Source of the DNA: Gillisia hiemivivida
GTDB lineage: Bacteria; Bacteroidota; Bacteroidia; Flavobacteriales; Flavobacteriaceae
NCBI RefSeq assembly: GCF_007997295.1
Contig: NZ_VORY01000006.1
Coordinates: 124,001-188,000 of the forward strand
Reading direction: 5' to 3'
DNA: 64,000 nucleotides
The notes beneath the pieces were generated by a model that saw only the letters and a program-made list of their open reading frames with translations, was not told the origin of the DNA and made no database searches. Shown piece by piece: positions 27,775 to 36,473 of this stretch. The translations under genes were made by a program, and so were the position numbers. Position 1 is the stretch's first letter. Each line of letters begins with the position of its first letter.

Positions 27775-28260
27775 TTAGTTTAAGAAACGATTATGCCAGC
27801 TATCTGATGCAGGTACTTCCCAATCTGATAAATATTCACCTTTGTTATTTACCAAGTTATTAAATACAATAGTATTTTTGCTAACCGCCTTTTCCTTAGC
27901 CATTTTTCTGAAATCTATTAAGGTTTTATAAGCAACAAACTCCCCTTGCTTATAACTTACATTCATTTTATCTAAAAGATCTACATTGTACTTCTGTTCC
28001 AAATCCTGGATAAACTTTACAGAACTATCTATAGAACAGCCTGTAGCAGCATTTAATTCCTGATCTAGCGCCAAGGTGATAAAACGTTTGTATTTTATTT
28101 CGAAAGAAGCTTTAAGATCTGCTCCATGGGCAGTCCATTGTGTAATAAAGCTCTCTAATTTTGAAGTGATTTCTTTTAGTTCTAGATCTGTAAATGATCT
28201 ATTTGACTGGTATATCCAAACTCTAGAAGAATCTGGTAATTCGGTAAAAGGTACTAGCAT
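27775..28260 (-). CDS. Conserved Bacteroidota protein of unknown function
   Basis: A 161-residue soluble protein that leads the operon. Recognisable homologues in Flavobacteriia have been labelled ABC transporter ATPase, but I see no Walker A, Walker B or ABC signature, and it is far too short for one. It has no signal peptide. Visible landmarks are SSRVWIYQSNRSFTDLEL at the N terminus and ASDSWHNRFLN at the C terminus. A good promoter lies just upstream, and the GH3 fusion gene starts 7 nt after it. The function should be left open. Confidence 0.8.
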   Translation of the reverse strand: MLVPFTELPDSSRVWIYQSNRSFTDLELKEITSKLESFITQWTAHGADLKASFEIKYKRFITLALDQELNAATGCSIDSSVKFIQDLEQKYNVDLLDKMNVSYKQGEFVAYKTLIDFRKMAKEKAVSKNTIVFNNLVNNKGEYLSDWEVPASDSWHNRFLN

Positions 28261-28282
28261 ATTTTGTGGAGTTATATTTTTA

Positions 28283-28314
28283 CAAAGCTACTTTTTTAAA
28301 GGGATAGCTTCAAA
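28283..28314 (-). promoter_or_regulatory. Bacteroidota promoter for the 28,260-23,703 operon
   Basis: On the minus strand TTTG (28,314-28,311) and TAGCTTTG (28,290-28,283) are separated by 20 nt, a canonical -33/-7 pair, 22 nt before the ATG at 28,260. Confidence 0.8.
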
Positions 28315-28391
28315 TATAGTACCACTAAAATGATGAAGTTAACACCAATTTATTAGTTAAATAATTGCGAATAATATTCTGAGTTGGAATA

Positions 28392-29183
28392 TTAGAGATC
28401 GTGAGCATTTGCAATCATTTCTGCAACATCCATTACCTCGATCTTTTCTTCTTGGTTTTTACCCTTAACACCATCTGTCATCATTGTATTGCAAAATGGA
28501 CAACCAGCTGCTATAATGTCTGGCTTAACTTCCATTGCCTGCTCGGTACGCTCTATATTCACGTCCTTATTTCCAGGTTCTGGTTCTTTAAACATTTGTC
28601 CACCACCGGCACCACAACAAAGACCGTTAGATTTGCACTTACGCATTTCTACTAATTCCACTTCCAGTTTCCTTAGCAGGTCCCTTGGAGCTTCATATAC
28701 GTTGTTAGCACGACCTAAGTAGCAAGGATCATGAAAAGTGATACGTTTTCCTTTAAATTTACCACCTTCAACTTTTAATCTTCCCTCTTCTAAAAGTGAT
28801 TTTAAAAAGGTAGTATGATGCATTACCTCATAATTCCCTCCTAGTGCAGGGTATTCATTCTTAATCGTATTAAAACAGTGAGGGCAAGCAGTTACAACTT
28901 TTTTTATCTCGTAACCGTTAAGCACTTCTATATTAGTTACAGCTTGCATCTGAAAAAGAAACTCGTTACCAGCTCTTTTTGCAGGATCTCCAGTACAACT
29001 TTCTTCAGTTCCAAGAACAGCAAAATCTACTTTAGCTTCATGCAACAACTTTACAAATGCCTTAGTGATCTTTTTAGCTCTATCATCAAAACTTCCAGAA
29101 CAACCCACCCAAAATAGGACTTCAGGTTTTTTTCCTTGAGCCATATATTCTGCCATTGTTGGTACTTTGATTGCTTCTGCCAT
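28392..29183 (-). CDS. CCG-domain Fe-S oxidoreductase subunit (HdrD/LutA-like)
   Basis: A 263-residue protein with two cysteine-rich CCG-type repeats, as in heterodisulfide reductase HdrB/HdrD and LutA. The first includes CSGSF, EESCTGDP and ACPHCFNTI; the second includes HDPCYLGR, GLCCGAGGGQMF and AGCPFCNTMM. It should hold a non-cubane Fe-S centre or relay electrons to a membrane partner. It lies 93 nt after the membrane Fe-S protein gene, and the pair very likely forms one complex. The electron donor and acceptor are unknown. Confidence 0.87.
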   Translation of the reverse strand: MAEAIKVPTMAEYMAQGKKPEVLFWVGCSGSFDDRAKKITKAFVKLLHEAKVDFAVLGTEESCTGDPAKRAGNEFLFQMQAVTNIEVLNGYEIKKVVTACPHCFNTIKNEYPALGGNYEVMHHTTFLKSLLEEGRLKVEGGKFKGKRITFHDPCYLGRANNVYEAPRDLLRKLEVELVEMRKCKSNGLCCGAGGGQMFKEPEPGNKDVNIERTEQAMEVKPDIIAAGCPFCNTMMTDGVKGKNQEEKIEVMDVAEMIANAHDL

Positions 29184-29276
29184 TTTAAATACTTTTATAA
29201 TTCAGTGATTCTCAATAAAACATAAGAATCTAATTTTTAATAACTTAAACTACTTTAATTGAAGTTTCAATTCAAG

Positions 29277-30617
29277 CTAATTTTCCTTAGCCCAATTCAA
29301 TCTGTCCATTTGATTGTAAGGCCATGGAGCTCCATTATTCTCTATATTGGTCATTGCATTTGCAAGATCTGATGGTGCTGCACTTTGCTCCATTACCAAA
29401 TAACGTCTCATATCTAAAATAATAGATAATGGATCTATTCCTATAGGACAAGCTTCAACACACGCGTTACATGTGGTACAGGCCCAAAGTTCTTCTCTTA
29501 AGATATAGTTATCTAGCAATTGCTTGCCATCATCCTCGAAACTTCCTTTTTCATTAATAATGCTCCCAACTTCTTCCAGTCTATCTCTGGTATCCATCAT
29601 GATCTTTCGTGGAGATAACTTTTTACCGGTTTGGTTGGCTGGACATTCATCAGTACAACGACCACATTCTGTACAGGTATAAGCATTCAATAACTGAACC
29701 TGATTCAAGTCCATTACATCTGATGCCCCAAATTTCTCAGGAACTTCATCTTCTGCTCCTTCCGCAGGCATCGCATAAGGATCGGCATCTGGATCCATCA
29801 TCAACTTTACTTCGTTAGTAACTGATTCCAAATTATCAAATTTCCCTTGTGCAGTTAATTTTGAAAGATAAACATTCGGGAATGCTAATAAGATATGAAG
29901 GTGTTTTGAATAGTATAAATAATTCAAGAAGATTAGAATTCCAACTATATGCAACCACCAAGCAGTTCTTTCTATAATTATAAGAGTTGCAGTACTGAAT
30001 CCTTCAAACCAAGGCAATAAAAACTGACTTACAGGAAAAGAACCTGCGATACCAGCATTCTGTGCATAATGATCTGCTCCATTAAGCTGTAATTGGTAAT
30101 CTGCTCCATTCATAGTTAAGAAAAGGATCATAAGAACCATTTCAAAATATAGAATATAATTTGCATCATTTTTAGGCCAACCTTTCAGCTCATTACCTAA
30201 AAAGCGATAAATATTGGTCACATTTCTTCTCAACCAGAAGATGATTACTCCCAATAACACAAGTAGAGCTAAAATTTCAAAAGTAGCTATTAAGAAATTA
30301 TACCCAGATCCTAGAAAAGAAAGTATTCTATGGGTTCCAAAAACCCCATCTATAATAATTTCTAAAACTTCTATATTGATAATTATAAATCCTACATATA
30401 CTATAATATGAAGAAATCCGGCAAAGGGTCTTTTAACCATTTTAGATTGACCTATTGCTACTTTTGCCATTTTAGCAAACCGCTCCCCAGGATTATCTGA
30501 TCTATCAACTTTTCTACCTAATTTTACGTTGCGGATTACACGGCGAATATTGAACGTAAAAAAACCAATACCAGCCACTAGGACAATAAAAAAGGCGATT
30601 TGAGCAATGAGTTGCAT
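29277..30617 (-). CDS. Membrane-bound 4Fe-4S oxidoreductase
   Basis: A 446-residue protein. The first 250 residues hold about five hydrophobic helices (starting IAFFIVLVAGIGFFTFNI), resembling a NarI-like quinone-interacting domain. The C-terminal domain has two CxxCxxCxxxCP clusters: CTECGRCTDECP and CTTCNACVEACP. Together with the CCG protein downstream this looks like an HdrDE- or Glp-type quinone-linked electron-transfer complex. Immediately upstream (7 nt) is an MlaD protein, so the unit mixes envelope and respiratory genes. Confidence 0.87.
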   Translation of the reverse strand: MQLIAQIAFFIVLVAGIGFFTFNIRRVIRNVKLGRKVDRSDNPGERFAKMAKVAIGQSKMVKRPFAGFLHIIVYVGFIIINIEVLEIIIDGVFGTHRILSFLGSGYNFLIATFEILALLVLLGVIIFWLRRNVTNIYRFLGNELKGWPKNDANYILYFEMVLMILFLTMNGADYQLQLNGADHYAQNAGIAGSFPVSQFLLPWFEGFSTATLIIIERTAWWLHIVGILIFLNYLYYSKHLHILLAFPNVYLSKLTAQGKFDNLESVTNEVKLMMDPDADPYAMPAEGAEDEVPEKFGASDVMDLNQVQLLNAYTCTECGRCTDECPANQTGKKLSPRKIMMDTRDRLEEVGSIINEKGSFEDDGKQLLDNYILREELWACTTCNACVEACPIGIDPLSIILDMRRYLVMEQSAAPSDLANAMTNIENNGAPWPYNQMDRLNWAKEN

Positions 30618-30624
30618 AGTTATT

Positions 30625-31575
30625 CTATTTTAAAGAATCTTTAGGAGCTTGATATGATCCTGATTTTTTACCGAATAATGAAAAGTGAACATATCTTTTA
30701 GGATTCAATTTAAGATCTTGTAATAATTCTTCTAACTGCTTAGTAGCACGGTCTAAATTATTATATACTTTATCATCATTAAGAAGCTTACCAGCAGTTC
30801 CTTTCCCATCATTCAAATTACTTGATAATTGCTCAAAATCTGCAATTACAGCCTCAAGTTTATTAGTCATTCCATTTAGATCAACCTGCGCAAGTGTATC
30901 TGAAAACTTGTTGAAGTTCCCGGACATCTCATCTAAGTTAGTAAAAGTTCTATCTAATTTTTCTGAATTACCAGCTACAATACCATTTAGGGAAGTTGCC
31001 GTGTTCTTAAAAGAACGCACTGTTTCAGAAAGATCGTCGAAAGTAGCAGAAATATTGTTTCTAGTCTCAGGATTCAGAACCTGATTAAAAGCATTAAGCA
31101 AAGAATCTGCACTTACAATTACTCTTTCTACTTTTACTTGAAGTGGAGTAAGACGCTCATTTACCAACTCCATAATACCCTCTTCAATATCACTAGGTAA
31201 AGTATCCCCGGTTTTAGCCATTCGTTTAGATTCATAATCTGGAACAATAGCAAGAGACTTCCCTCCTATTAAACCACCTCCATAAATTTGAGCCAAACTG
31301 TTCTGAGAAAATTTAAAATCGCTATCTACACTAAAGGTTACCAAAAGAATTCCTGAGCCATCTAAAAAGTCTATTTTATTTACTTGACCCACCTTTAAAC
31401 CATTAATAGTAACTGCCGATGATGTGGAGAGACCCTCTACATCTGCATAAACTGCGTGGAATTTACGACTGGAGTCTAAGAGATTTTTGCCTTTAAGAAA
31501 ACTATAACCAAATATTAATATTGCGATGGCTACAATTGCCAGGATACCAGTCTTAACCTCTTTAGAATATTTCAA
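30625..31575 (-). CDS. MlaD/MCE family lipid-transport protein
   Basis: A 316-residue protein with an N-terminal anchor helix (TGILAIVAIAILIFGYSFLKG) followed by one MCE domain (FHAVYADVEGLSTSSAVTIN, LKVGQVNKIDF, AQIYGGGLIGGKSL). The C-terminal half is helical and low in hydrophobics. Such proteins form hexamers that shuttle phospholipids between membranes. The start is TTG (31,573-31,575); no ATG lies before the anchor. It sits 45 nt after the amidase gene. No MlaE or MlaF gene is adjacent here. Confidence 0.9.
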   Translation of the reverse strand: MKYSKEVKTGILAIVAIAILIFGYSFLKGKNLLDSSRKFHAVYADVEGLSTSSAVTINGLKVGQVNKIDFLDGSGILLVTFSVDSDFKFSQNSLAQIYGGGLIGGKSLAIVPDYESKRMAKTGDTLPSDIEEGIMELVNERLTPLQVKVERVIVSADSLLNAFNQVLNPETRNNISATFDDLSETVRSFKNTATSLNGIVAGNSEKLDRTFTNLDEMSGNFNKFSDTLAQVDLNGMTNKLEAVIADFEQLSSNLNDGKGTAGKLLNDDKVYNNLDRATKQLEELLQDLKLNPKRYVHFSLFGKKSGSYQAPKDSLK

Positions 31576-31620
31576 AAGTATTTTTTTTACAAATTTAGAA
31601 ATAAATATAGGAAAGTATAG

Positions 31621-32748
31621 CTATTTGGCCTGTGATTTTAACGCGTCATTAACTGTAATTTTAACCCCATCCTCAAAAGCTACTAAATAACTGGTCTTAT
31701 AACCCTTAGTTTTAGCTTGTTCATGTAACTTTTGAATTTGAGAGTAACTAGAAGTTGCTCCAAAATAATATTTATACAGCTTCCCTTCTTTCTCCCTAAA
31801 AACAGGGGTAAGACCTTTAAAATTGGAAGATTTAGGCTCTAGCTTTTTAGAACTTGCAACCAGTTGCACTTTAAAGGTAATTCCCTCGTAATTATCCTTA
31901 AACACCTCAATATTACTTTCTTTCACAGTAACCTCGGCAGGAGCATTTTTCTCTAAATTGTCCAATACCCCAAGATTAATACTGTGACTATAGTCCCTAA
32001 TTGCACCTACAATAGCCTCTGCCATTTTATTTTGACCGAAAGAACTATTTAAATATGGACCTTCTTCTTTATTCGATAAAAATCCGGTTTCAATTAATAC
32101 ACTCGGCATGTAGGTTTGATGAAGCACAATAAATCCTGCTTGCTTCACACCTCTATTTGTGCGCTTTAAATCGTTAGTAAATTTTTTCTGAACAAAATCT
32201 GCTAGTAAAATACTCTGGTCCAGGTATTCTTCCTGCATAATGGTCATACCTATAGAAGATTCTGGAGAGTTAGGATCGAAACCATCATAAGTAACTTCAT
32301 AATCTTCCTCAAGAAATATCACAGAATTCTCTCGCTTGGCTACTTCAAAATTTGTTGAATTCCGATGTATTCCTAACACAAAAGTCTCTGTACCAGCTGC
32401 CTGAGAATTATGAGCATTACAATGCACAGATATGAAAAGATCTGCCTTGGCATCATTAGCAATCTTTCCCCTTTGTTCCAATGGTATAAAAACATCAGAA
32501 TCTCGGGTATAGACCACCTTAATATCTTTATCTTTTTCCAGTTCGGCACCTATTTTAAGAATAATACTAAGTGCTATATCCTTTTCCAGAAACCCTCCAC
32601 CCCTATTTCCTGGATCCTTTCCGCCATGTCCGGCATCCAAAACCACTACGAACTTAGATTTTTCGGTGTAGTTTTTGTTGGGGTTAGAAGCAGATAGTAG
32701 TATACCTGTTATTAATAAGACTAAAACTTTGAGACTGTTGGTTTTCAT
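31621..32748 (-). CDS. N-acetylmuramoyl-L-alanine amidase with SPOR-like C terminus
   Basis: A 375-residue exported Amidase_3 enzyme. Zinc-site motifs are VVLDAGHGGKDPGN, the glutamate of FLEKDIALSI, and the histidine of FISVHCNAH; the catalytic glutamate is in VLIETGFLSNKEE. The last 85 residues (FKVQLVASSKKL ... KGYKTSYLVAF) resemble a SPOR domain that binds denuded glycan at division sites. It hydrolyses the MurNAc-L-Ala bond in peptidoglycan. It leads the amidase, mlaD, Fe-S membrane protein, CCG protein unit and is divergent from lptD. Confidence 0.93.
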   Translation of the reverse strand: MKTNSLKVLVLLITGILLSASNPNKNYTEKSKFVVVLDAGHGGKDPGNRGGGFLEKDIALSIILKIGAELEKDKDIKVVYTRDSDVFIPLEQRGKIANDAKADLFISVHCNAHNSQAAGTETFVLGIHRNSTNFEVAKRENSVIFLEEDYEVTYDGFDPNSPESSIGMTIMQEEYLDQSILLADFVQKKFTNDLKRTNRGVKQAGFIVLHQTYMPSVLIETGFLSNKEEGPYLNSSFGQNKMAEAIVGAIRDYSHSINLGVLDNLEKNAPAEVTVKESNIEVFKDNYEGITFKVQLVASSKKLEPKSSNFKGLTPVFREKEGKLYKYYFGATSSYSQIQKLHEQAKTKGYKTSYLVAFEDGVKITVNDALKSQAK

Positions 32749-32830
32749 ATATAGGTTAACGATTCTGTTAGAGCAATTATTTTATAATTGATTTTTTTAA
32801 TTTCCCAAAAGGAAGCTAAAAAAATAAATG

Positions 32831-32838
32831 TAATTTTG
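32831..32838 (+). promoter_or_regulatory. Possible -7 element for lptD
   Basis: TAATTTTG matches TAnnTTTG, 47 nt before the lptD start in the divergent amidase/lptD gap. No properly spaced TTTG is seen upstream. Confidence 0.4.
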
Positions 32839-32885
32839 ACTATTCAAAAAGCAAGCCATTCTTTACAAAAATAGCACTTATACTA

Positions 32886-35588
32886 TTGCAGACAAACTCA
32901 CTTTATATTCTTTTAACAATTGTTTTAATGCTGCTATTTCCAGTATTATCTCAAGCGCAAGAAGTTAAAACAAAAGAAGAAGTTCGTATTAGCGCACAGA
33001 GGGATAGCACAGTTACCGTATCTGATTCGCTCTCTACTGCTACCACAAAATTAGCTCCTACTTCTACACAAACAGATACGGTAAAGAAAAAACCTTCTTT
33101 GTTAACCGATGTCGTGGCTTATAAGGCCGAAGATTATATGCGTTTAAGTACCAAAGAGAACAGAATGTATTTGTACGATCAAGCCCAAATCACCTACGGG
33201 GATATGGTGATTACTGCAGGACTTATTATTCTAGATAACGAAAAAGACGAGGTGTATGCATTTGGAATTCCAGATTCGTTGGGTAATTATTCCCAGACTC
33301 CAATCTTCACTCAAGCTCAAAATACGGTAAGACCAGACTCTATACGCTTCAATTTTAAATCTAAGAAAGCACTAGTCTATAATTCTAAAACTGAAGAAGG
33401 GGCATTTAAAGTAAAAGGAGAAATAACCAAAAGAGAAAATGATTCGGTTTATTTTATGCAAAATGTAAAATTTACCACTTCTGAAAACGAGGAGGACCCA
33501 GATTATTATTTTTTTGCAAGAAGAATAAAGTTTGTACCTAAAAAGAAAATTGTTACCGGTTTAGTAAATATGTACATAGCAGATGTGCCAACACCCTTGG
33601 GACTTCCATTTGGATATTTCCCGTTAACCGAAGAAGAAACTTCCGGATTCAAAATTCCATCTTTCGGACAGAGCAATAATAGAGGATATAGTTTGCAAAA
33701 TGGAGGTTATTATTTTGCGATAAGCGATTATGTAGATCTTCTGGCCTTGGGAGATTATTACACCAATGGTAGTTATGGAATAAGATTAGAATCCAGTTAT
33801 GCTTTGCGTTATAAATTCCGCGGGAATTTAAGTTTTAGATATGAGAATCTATTAAATAGTGAGCGAGGCTTTCCAGATTTTTCAGAAACTTCTGTTTATA
33901 ATTTAAGATGGAGCCATTCTCAAGATTCTAAGTCCAGCCCTAGTTCTAGGTTTTCTGCATCTGTAAACCTAGGGAGTAGTAATTACTATCAAGAATCGGT
34001 GAATCAAACCAACACTGCTAATTTCTTAAATAACACGTTGAGTTCTTCAGTGTCTTACTCTAAGTCATTTCAAGGAGAACCTCAGGTAAATGTAAGTGTT
34101 GCAGCTACTCATACCCAAAACAGTAATACAGGGGCGATAAATATGACATTGCCAACAGTGCAAGGAAGTGTTTCAAGGATCTTTCCTTTAGCACCAAAGT
34201 TAGGTGCAAAAAAAGGAATTATAGAAAATATCAATTTTCAGTATAACTTTAGAGGAGAGAACAGGATTCAAACTTTTGATTCTTTGTTTCTTAAACCTGA
34301 GATGTTTAGGGATGCAAATTTTGGTGCCCAGCATAGCATACCGATTTCTACTAACTTTAAGTTACTTAACTACCTAAGTGTGAGTGCCAATGCCAACTAT
34401 GAAGAAAATTGGGTTTTTAAAACTTTTGACAGATCTTATAATCAGGAAAATCGAGAGGTAGTTATAGATACTATAGATGGTTTTGATTCCTTTAGAACCT
34501 ATAATTTTAGTACCAGTATGGGAACTACTGTTTATGGGATGATGAATTTTGGAGACGATAAAAAGATCCAAGCCGTTCGCCATGTAATGAGACCTTCTAT
34601 TAGTTACAATATTAATCCTGGATTCGACCAATACTATGATCAATATGAAATTATAGATGAATTGGACCCAACAAGAAACCAAGTTGTGGATTATACCAGA
34701 TTCCAGGGCTCTTTATATGGTGCACCTGGTCAGCTTTACTCAAGCTCTATAGGAATGTCTATTAGTAATACGCTAGAGGCAAAGGTTCGCGATAAGGACA
34801 GCACTGCAACTGAAGCTAAAAAAATAAAATTATTGAATAATTTTAGTGTTAGCACTGCCTATAACCTGGCAGTCGACTCTTTAAATCTTTCCCCAGTAAG
34901 TATGCGGGGAAGTATTCCTATAATACAGGATAAGTTAGACATTAATGTAGGTGCAAATTTAGATATTTATGCCCTGAACAATAATAACAGAAGGGTAGAC
35001 AAGTTAAATATCAATAATGGTGGGAGTTTATTTAGAATGACCTCTGCCAATGTTAGCTTTGGGTATTCACTTTCCAGTAAAGATTTTGAATTGGGTGGGG
35101 AGAACAAAGATAAATCTGAAAATGAAACTTATAGAAACGGCGGGCGTCGAGATGATCTTTTTGGAAAATCACCAGGATTAGATGGAGATTTTTATGATGA
35201 TGAAGATGAACCTGATGATGATGAAGAGAAACCGCTTAATGCATGGTACAATTATAAAATCCCGTGGGATCTAAGGTTGGCCTACACCATGACCTACAAT
35301 AACAATGCAAGGCAAAATGAGATTTCATCACATTCCATTATGTTTTCCGGAGATGTAGAATTAGCACCTAAATGGGGTGTTGGAGCTTCTTCTGGTTTCG
35401 ATATTAAAGATGGAGGATTTACCTATACTCAATTAAGATTTCAAAGAGATTTAGATAGCTGGAGAATGAGCTTTAATTGGGTTCCATTTAGTGCGCGTAG
35501 TTCTTGGTTCTTTTTTATTGGAATTAAATCTTCTATCTTAAGCGATATTAAATATGATAAACGCCTTGAGCCAGACAAAAGTTTATAA
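32886..35588 (+). CDS. lptD: LptD-like LPS assembly outer-membrane protein
   Basis: A 900-residue protein. After a signal peptide (cleaved after SQAQ) comes a beta-taco OstA-like domain (RMYLYDQAQITYGDMVITAG) and then a large beta-barrel, with PTPLGLPFGYFPL marking the junction. It inserts lipopolysaccharide into the outer leaflet. The best start is TTG at 32,886: the only nearby ATG (32,928) would leave a signal peptide too short and without a basic end. It is followed at 16 nt by ridA and is divergent from an amidase. Confidence 0.88.
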   Translation: MQTNSLYILLTIVLMLLFPVLSQAQEVKTKEEVRISAQRDSTVTVSDSLSTATTKLAPTSTQTDTVKKKPSLLTDVVAYKAEDYMRLSTKENRMYLYDQAQITYGDMVITAGLIILDNEKDEVYAFGIPDSLGNYSQTPIFTQAQNTVRPDSIRFNFKSKKALVYNSKTEEGAFKVKGEITKRENDSVYFMQNVKFTTSENEEDPDYYFFARRIKFVPKKKIVTGLVNMYIADVPTPLGLPFGYFPLTEEETSGFKIPSFGQSNNRGYSLQNGGYYFAISDYVDLLALGDYYTNGSYGIRLESSYALRYKFRGNLSFRYENLLNSERGFPDFSETSVYNLRWSHSQDSKSSPSSRFSASVNLGSSNYYQESVNQTNTANFLNNTLSSSVSYSKSFQGEPQVNVSVAATHTQNSNTGAINMTLPTVQGSVSRIFPLAPKLGAKKGIIENINFQYNFRGENRIQTFDSLFLKPEMFRDANFGAQHSIPISTNFKLLNYLSVSANANYEENWVFKTFDRSYNQENREVVIDTIDGFDSFRTYNFSTSMGTTVYGMMNFGDDKKIQAVRHVMRPSISYNINPGFDQYYDQYEIIDELDPTRNQVVDYTRFQGSLYGAPGQLYSSSIGMSISNTLEAKVRDKDSTATEAKKIKLLNNFSVSTAYNLAVDSLNLSPVSMRGSIPIIQDKLDINVGANLDIYALNNNNRRVDKLNINNGGSLFRMTSANVSFGYSLSSKDFELGGENKDKSENETYRNGGRRDDLFGKSPGLDGDFYDDEDEPDDDEEKPLNAWYNYKIPWDLRLAYTMTYNNNARQNEISSHSIMFSGDVELAPKWGVGASSGFDIKDGGFTYTQLRFQRDLDSWRMSFNWVPFSARSSWFFFIGIKSSILSDIKYDKRLEPDKSL

Positions 35589-35604
35589 GTAAAATAATTT
35601 TATT

Positions 35605-35985
35605 ATGAAAAAAATAATCAAGACTTCCAATGCTCCTGCCCCAATTGGGCCTTATAACCAAGCTGTTTTAAATGGAGATATGCTTTACACCTCTGGTCAA
35701 ATTGCAATAGATCCAAAAACGGGGAACTTAGTTACAGCCTCTATTCAGGCTGAAACTGAATTAGTAATGGAGAATTTAAAAGCAATTCTTACTGAAGCAG
35801 GAATGACTTTCGAAAATGTTTTGAAATCCTCGATCTTTATTAGCGACATGAATAATTTCGCACAGATAAATGAAGTCTATGCTCGTTATTTTAACGCTGA
35901 AACTGCTCCAGCAAGGGAAACAGTAGAAGTAGCAAATCTTCCAAAATTTGTAAATGTTGAAATTAGTGTGATCGCTTCTAAATAG
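35605..35985 (+). CDS. RidA-family enamine/imine deaminase
   Basis: A 126-residue YjgF/YER057c/UK114 protein. The family signatures APIGPYNQAV, LYTSGQIAIDPKTG and ARETVEVANLPK, with the arginine that binds the substrate carboxylate, are intact. It hydrolyses reactive 2-aminoacrylate-type enamines to protect PLP enzymes. It is 16 nt downstream of lptD and converges with the methylglyoxal synthase remnant. Identification secure; co-regulation with lptD is inferred. Confidence 0.93.
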   Translation: MKKIIKTSNAPAPIGPYNQAVLNGDMLYTSGQIAIDPKTGNLVTASIQAETELVMENLKAILTEAGMTFENVLKSSIFISDMNNFAQINEVYARYFNAETAPARETVEVANLPKFVNVEISVIASK

Positions 35986-35994
35986 CTTTTATCA

Positions 35995-36338
35995 TTAATT
36001 TGCGGTGGCGGGATTAGTGGCTAGCGGAATATTATGAACTTCGCACAATCTCATAAGCATAAAGATGTCTGGTTCATGTGGATGCTTATCTAAAGGATCC
36101 CCAAAAAGATCACCATATAAATTTGTCCTTCTGCCACTCTAGAGGCAATTTGCGCATCACCACCCATTGGTGCAGATAATAATTTTTAGACCTTGAAACC
36201 CGCAGCTTCTGTTCTGGCATCTGTGGTTCCAGTGGTTATATGGTTGATTTGTTTTGAATGAAGCACCTCTTTGTATTCATTTAAGAACTGAACCATTTCT
36301 CGCTTTATACCGTTATGGGCTATAATTGCAATGGTAAT
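35995..36338 (-). pseudogene. mgsA: Methylglyoxal synthase remnant
   Basis: Reading the minus strand gives a broken MgsA: IAIIAHNGIKREMVQFLNEY, then TTGTT and EAAGFKV, an in-frame TAA, then [19 protein letters not shown], then a shortened T run (five T where six are expected) that shifts frame, then [30 protein letters not shown] and TAA at 35,995. The start codon is missing, since the expected ATG is replaced by ATT-ACC next to a palindromic repeat. MgsA makes methylglyoxal from dihydroxyacetone phosphate, the bypass of lower glycolysis. It lies just after pfkA on the same strand. Three separate lesions make sequencing error unlikely. Confidence 0.87.
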
Positions 36339-36470
36339 ATAATCAAGAACTTTGGGCAAGCCCACGAGGTATTTCCCGATGGTTCGGCAGGAAAATACTT
36401 TTAAAAATTCGAGGCAAACCCGCCTGAATGTTTCGGGCAGGCCTCGGGGAATTAAACCCTCAATGAGGGA
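36339..36470. repeat. Palindrome-rich element between pfkA and the mgsA remnant
   Basis: The 130 nt carry a chain of inverted repeats: GGGC-AA-GCCC (36,354-36,363), GTATTTCC/GGAAAATAC (36,369-36,376 with 36,390-36,398), and a cruciform with outer arms CGAGGC (36,410-36,415) and GCCTCG (36,441-36,446) enclosing GCCTGAA/TTCGGGC (36,422-36,438). It is much more GC-rich than its surroundings, encodes nothing evident, and abuts the stop-codon hairpin of pfkA. It looks like a dispersed REP- or MITE-like element; other genomic copies cannot be checked here. Confidence 0.65.
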
Positions 36471-36473
36471 TTA
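36451..36473 (-). terminator. Hairpin at the pfkA stop codon (copy 2 of the repeated 3'-end element)
   Basis: On the minus strand, directly after TAA, CCCTC-ATT-GAGGG (36,457-36,469) is followed by TTTAATT. About 26 nt, including the stop, match the symporter end at 17,421-17,445 except for two bases. Confidence 0.6.

Noticed and set aside
27775-28260. ABC transporter ATPase.
   Set aside because: No Walker A, Walker B or signature motif and only 161 residues.
34374-34682. Minus-strand reading frame inside lptD.
   Set aside because: Fully inside a strong, conserved gene on the other strand; no domain or upstream signal.
35995-36338. Functional methylglyoxal synthase with sequencing errors.
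   Set aside because: Three separate lesions (nonsense, frameshift, missing start) are too many for error alone, although re-sequencing is the decisive check.
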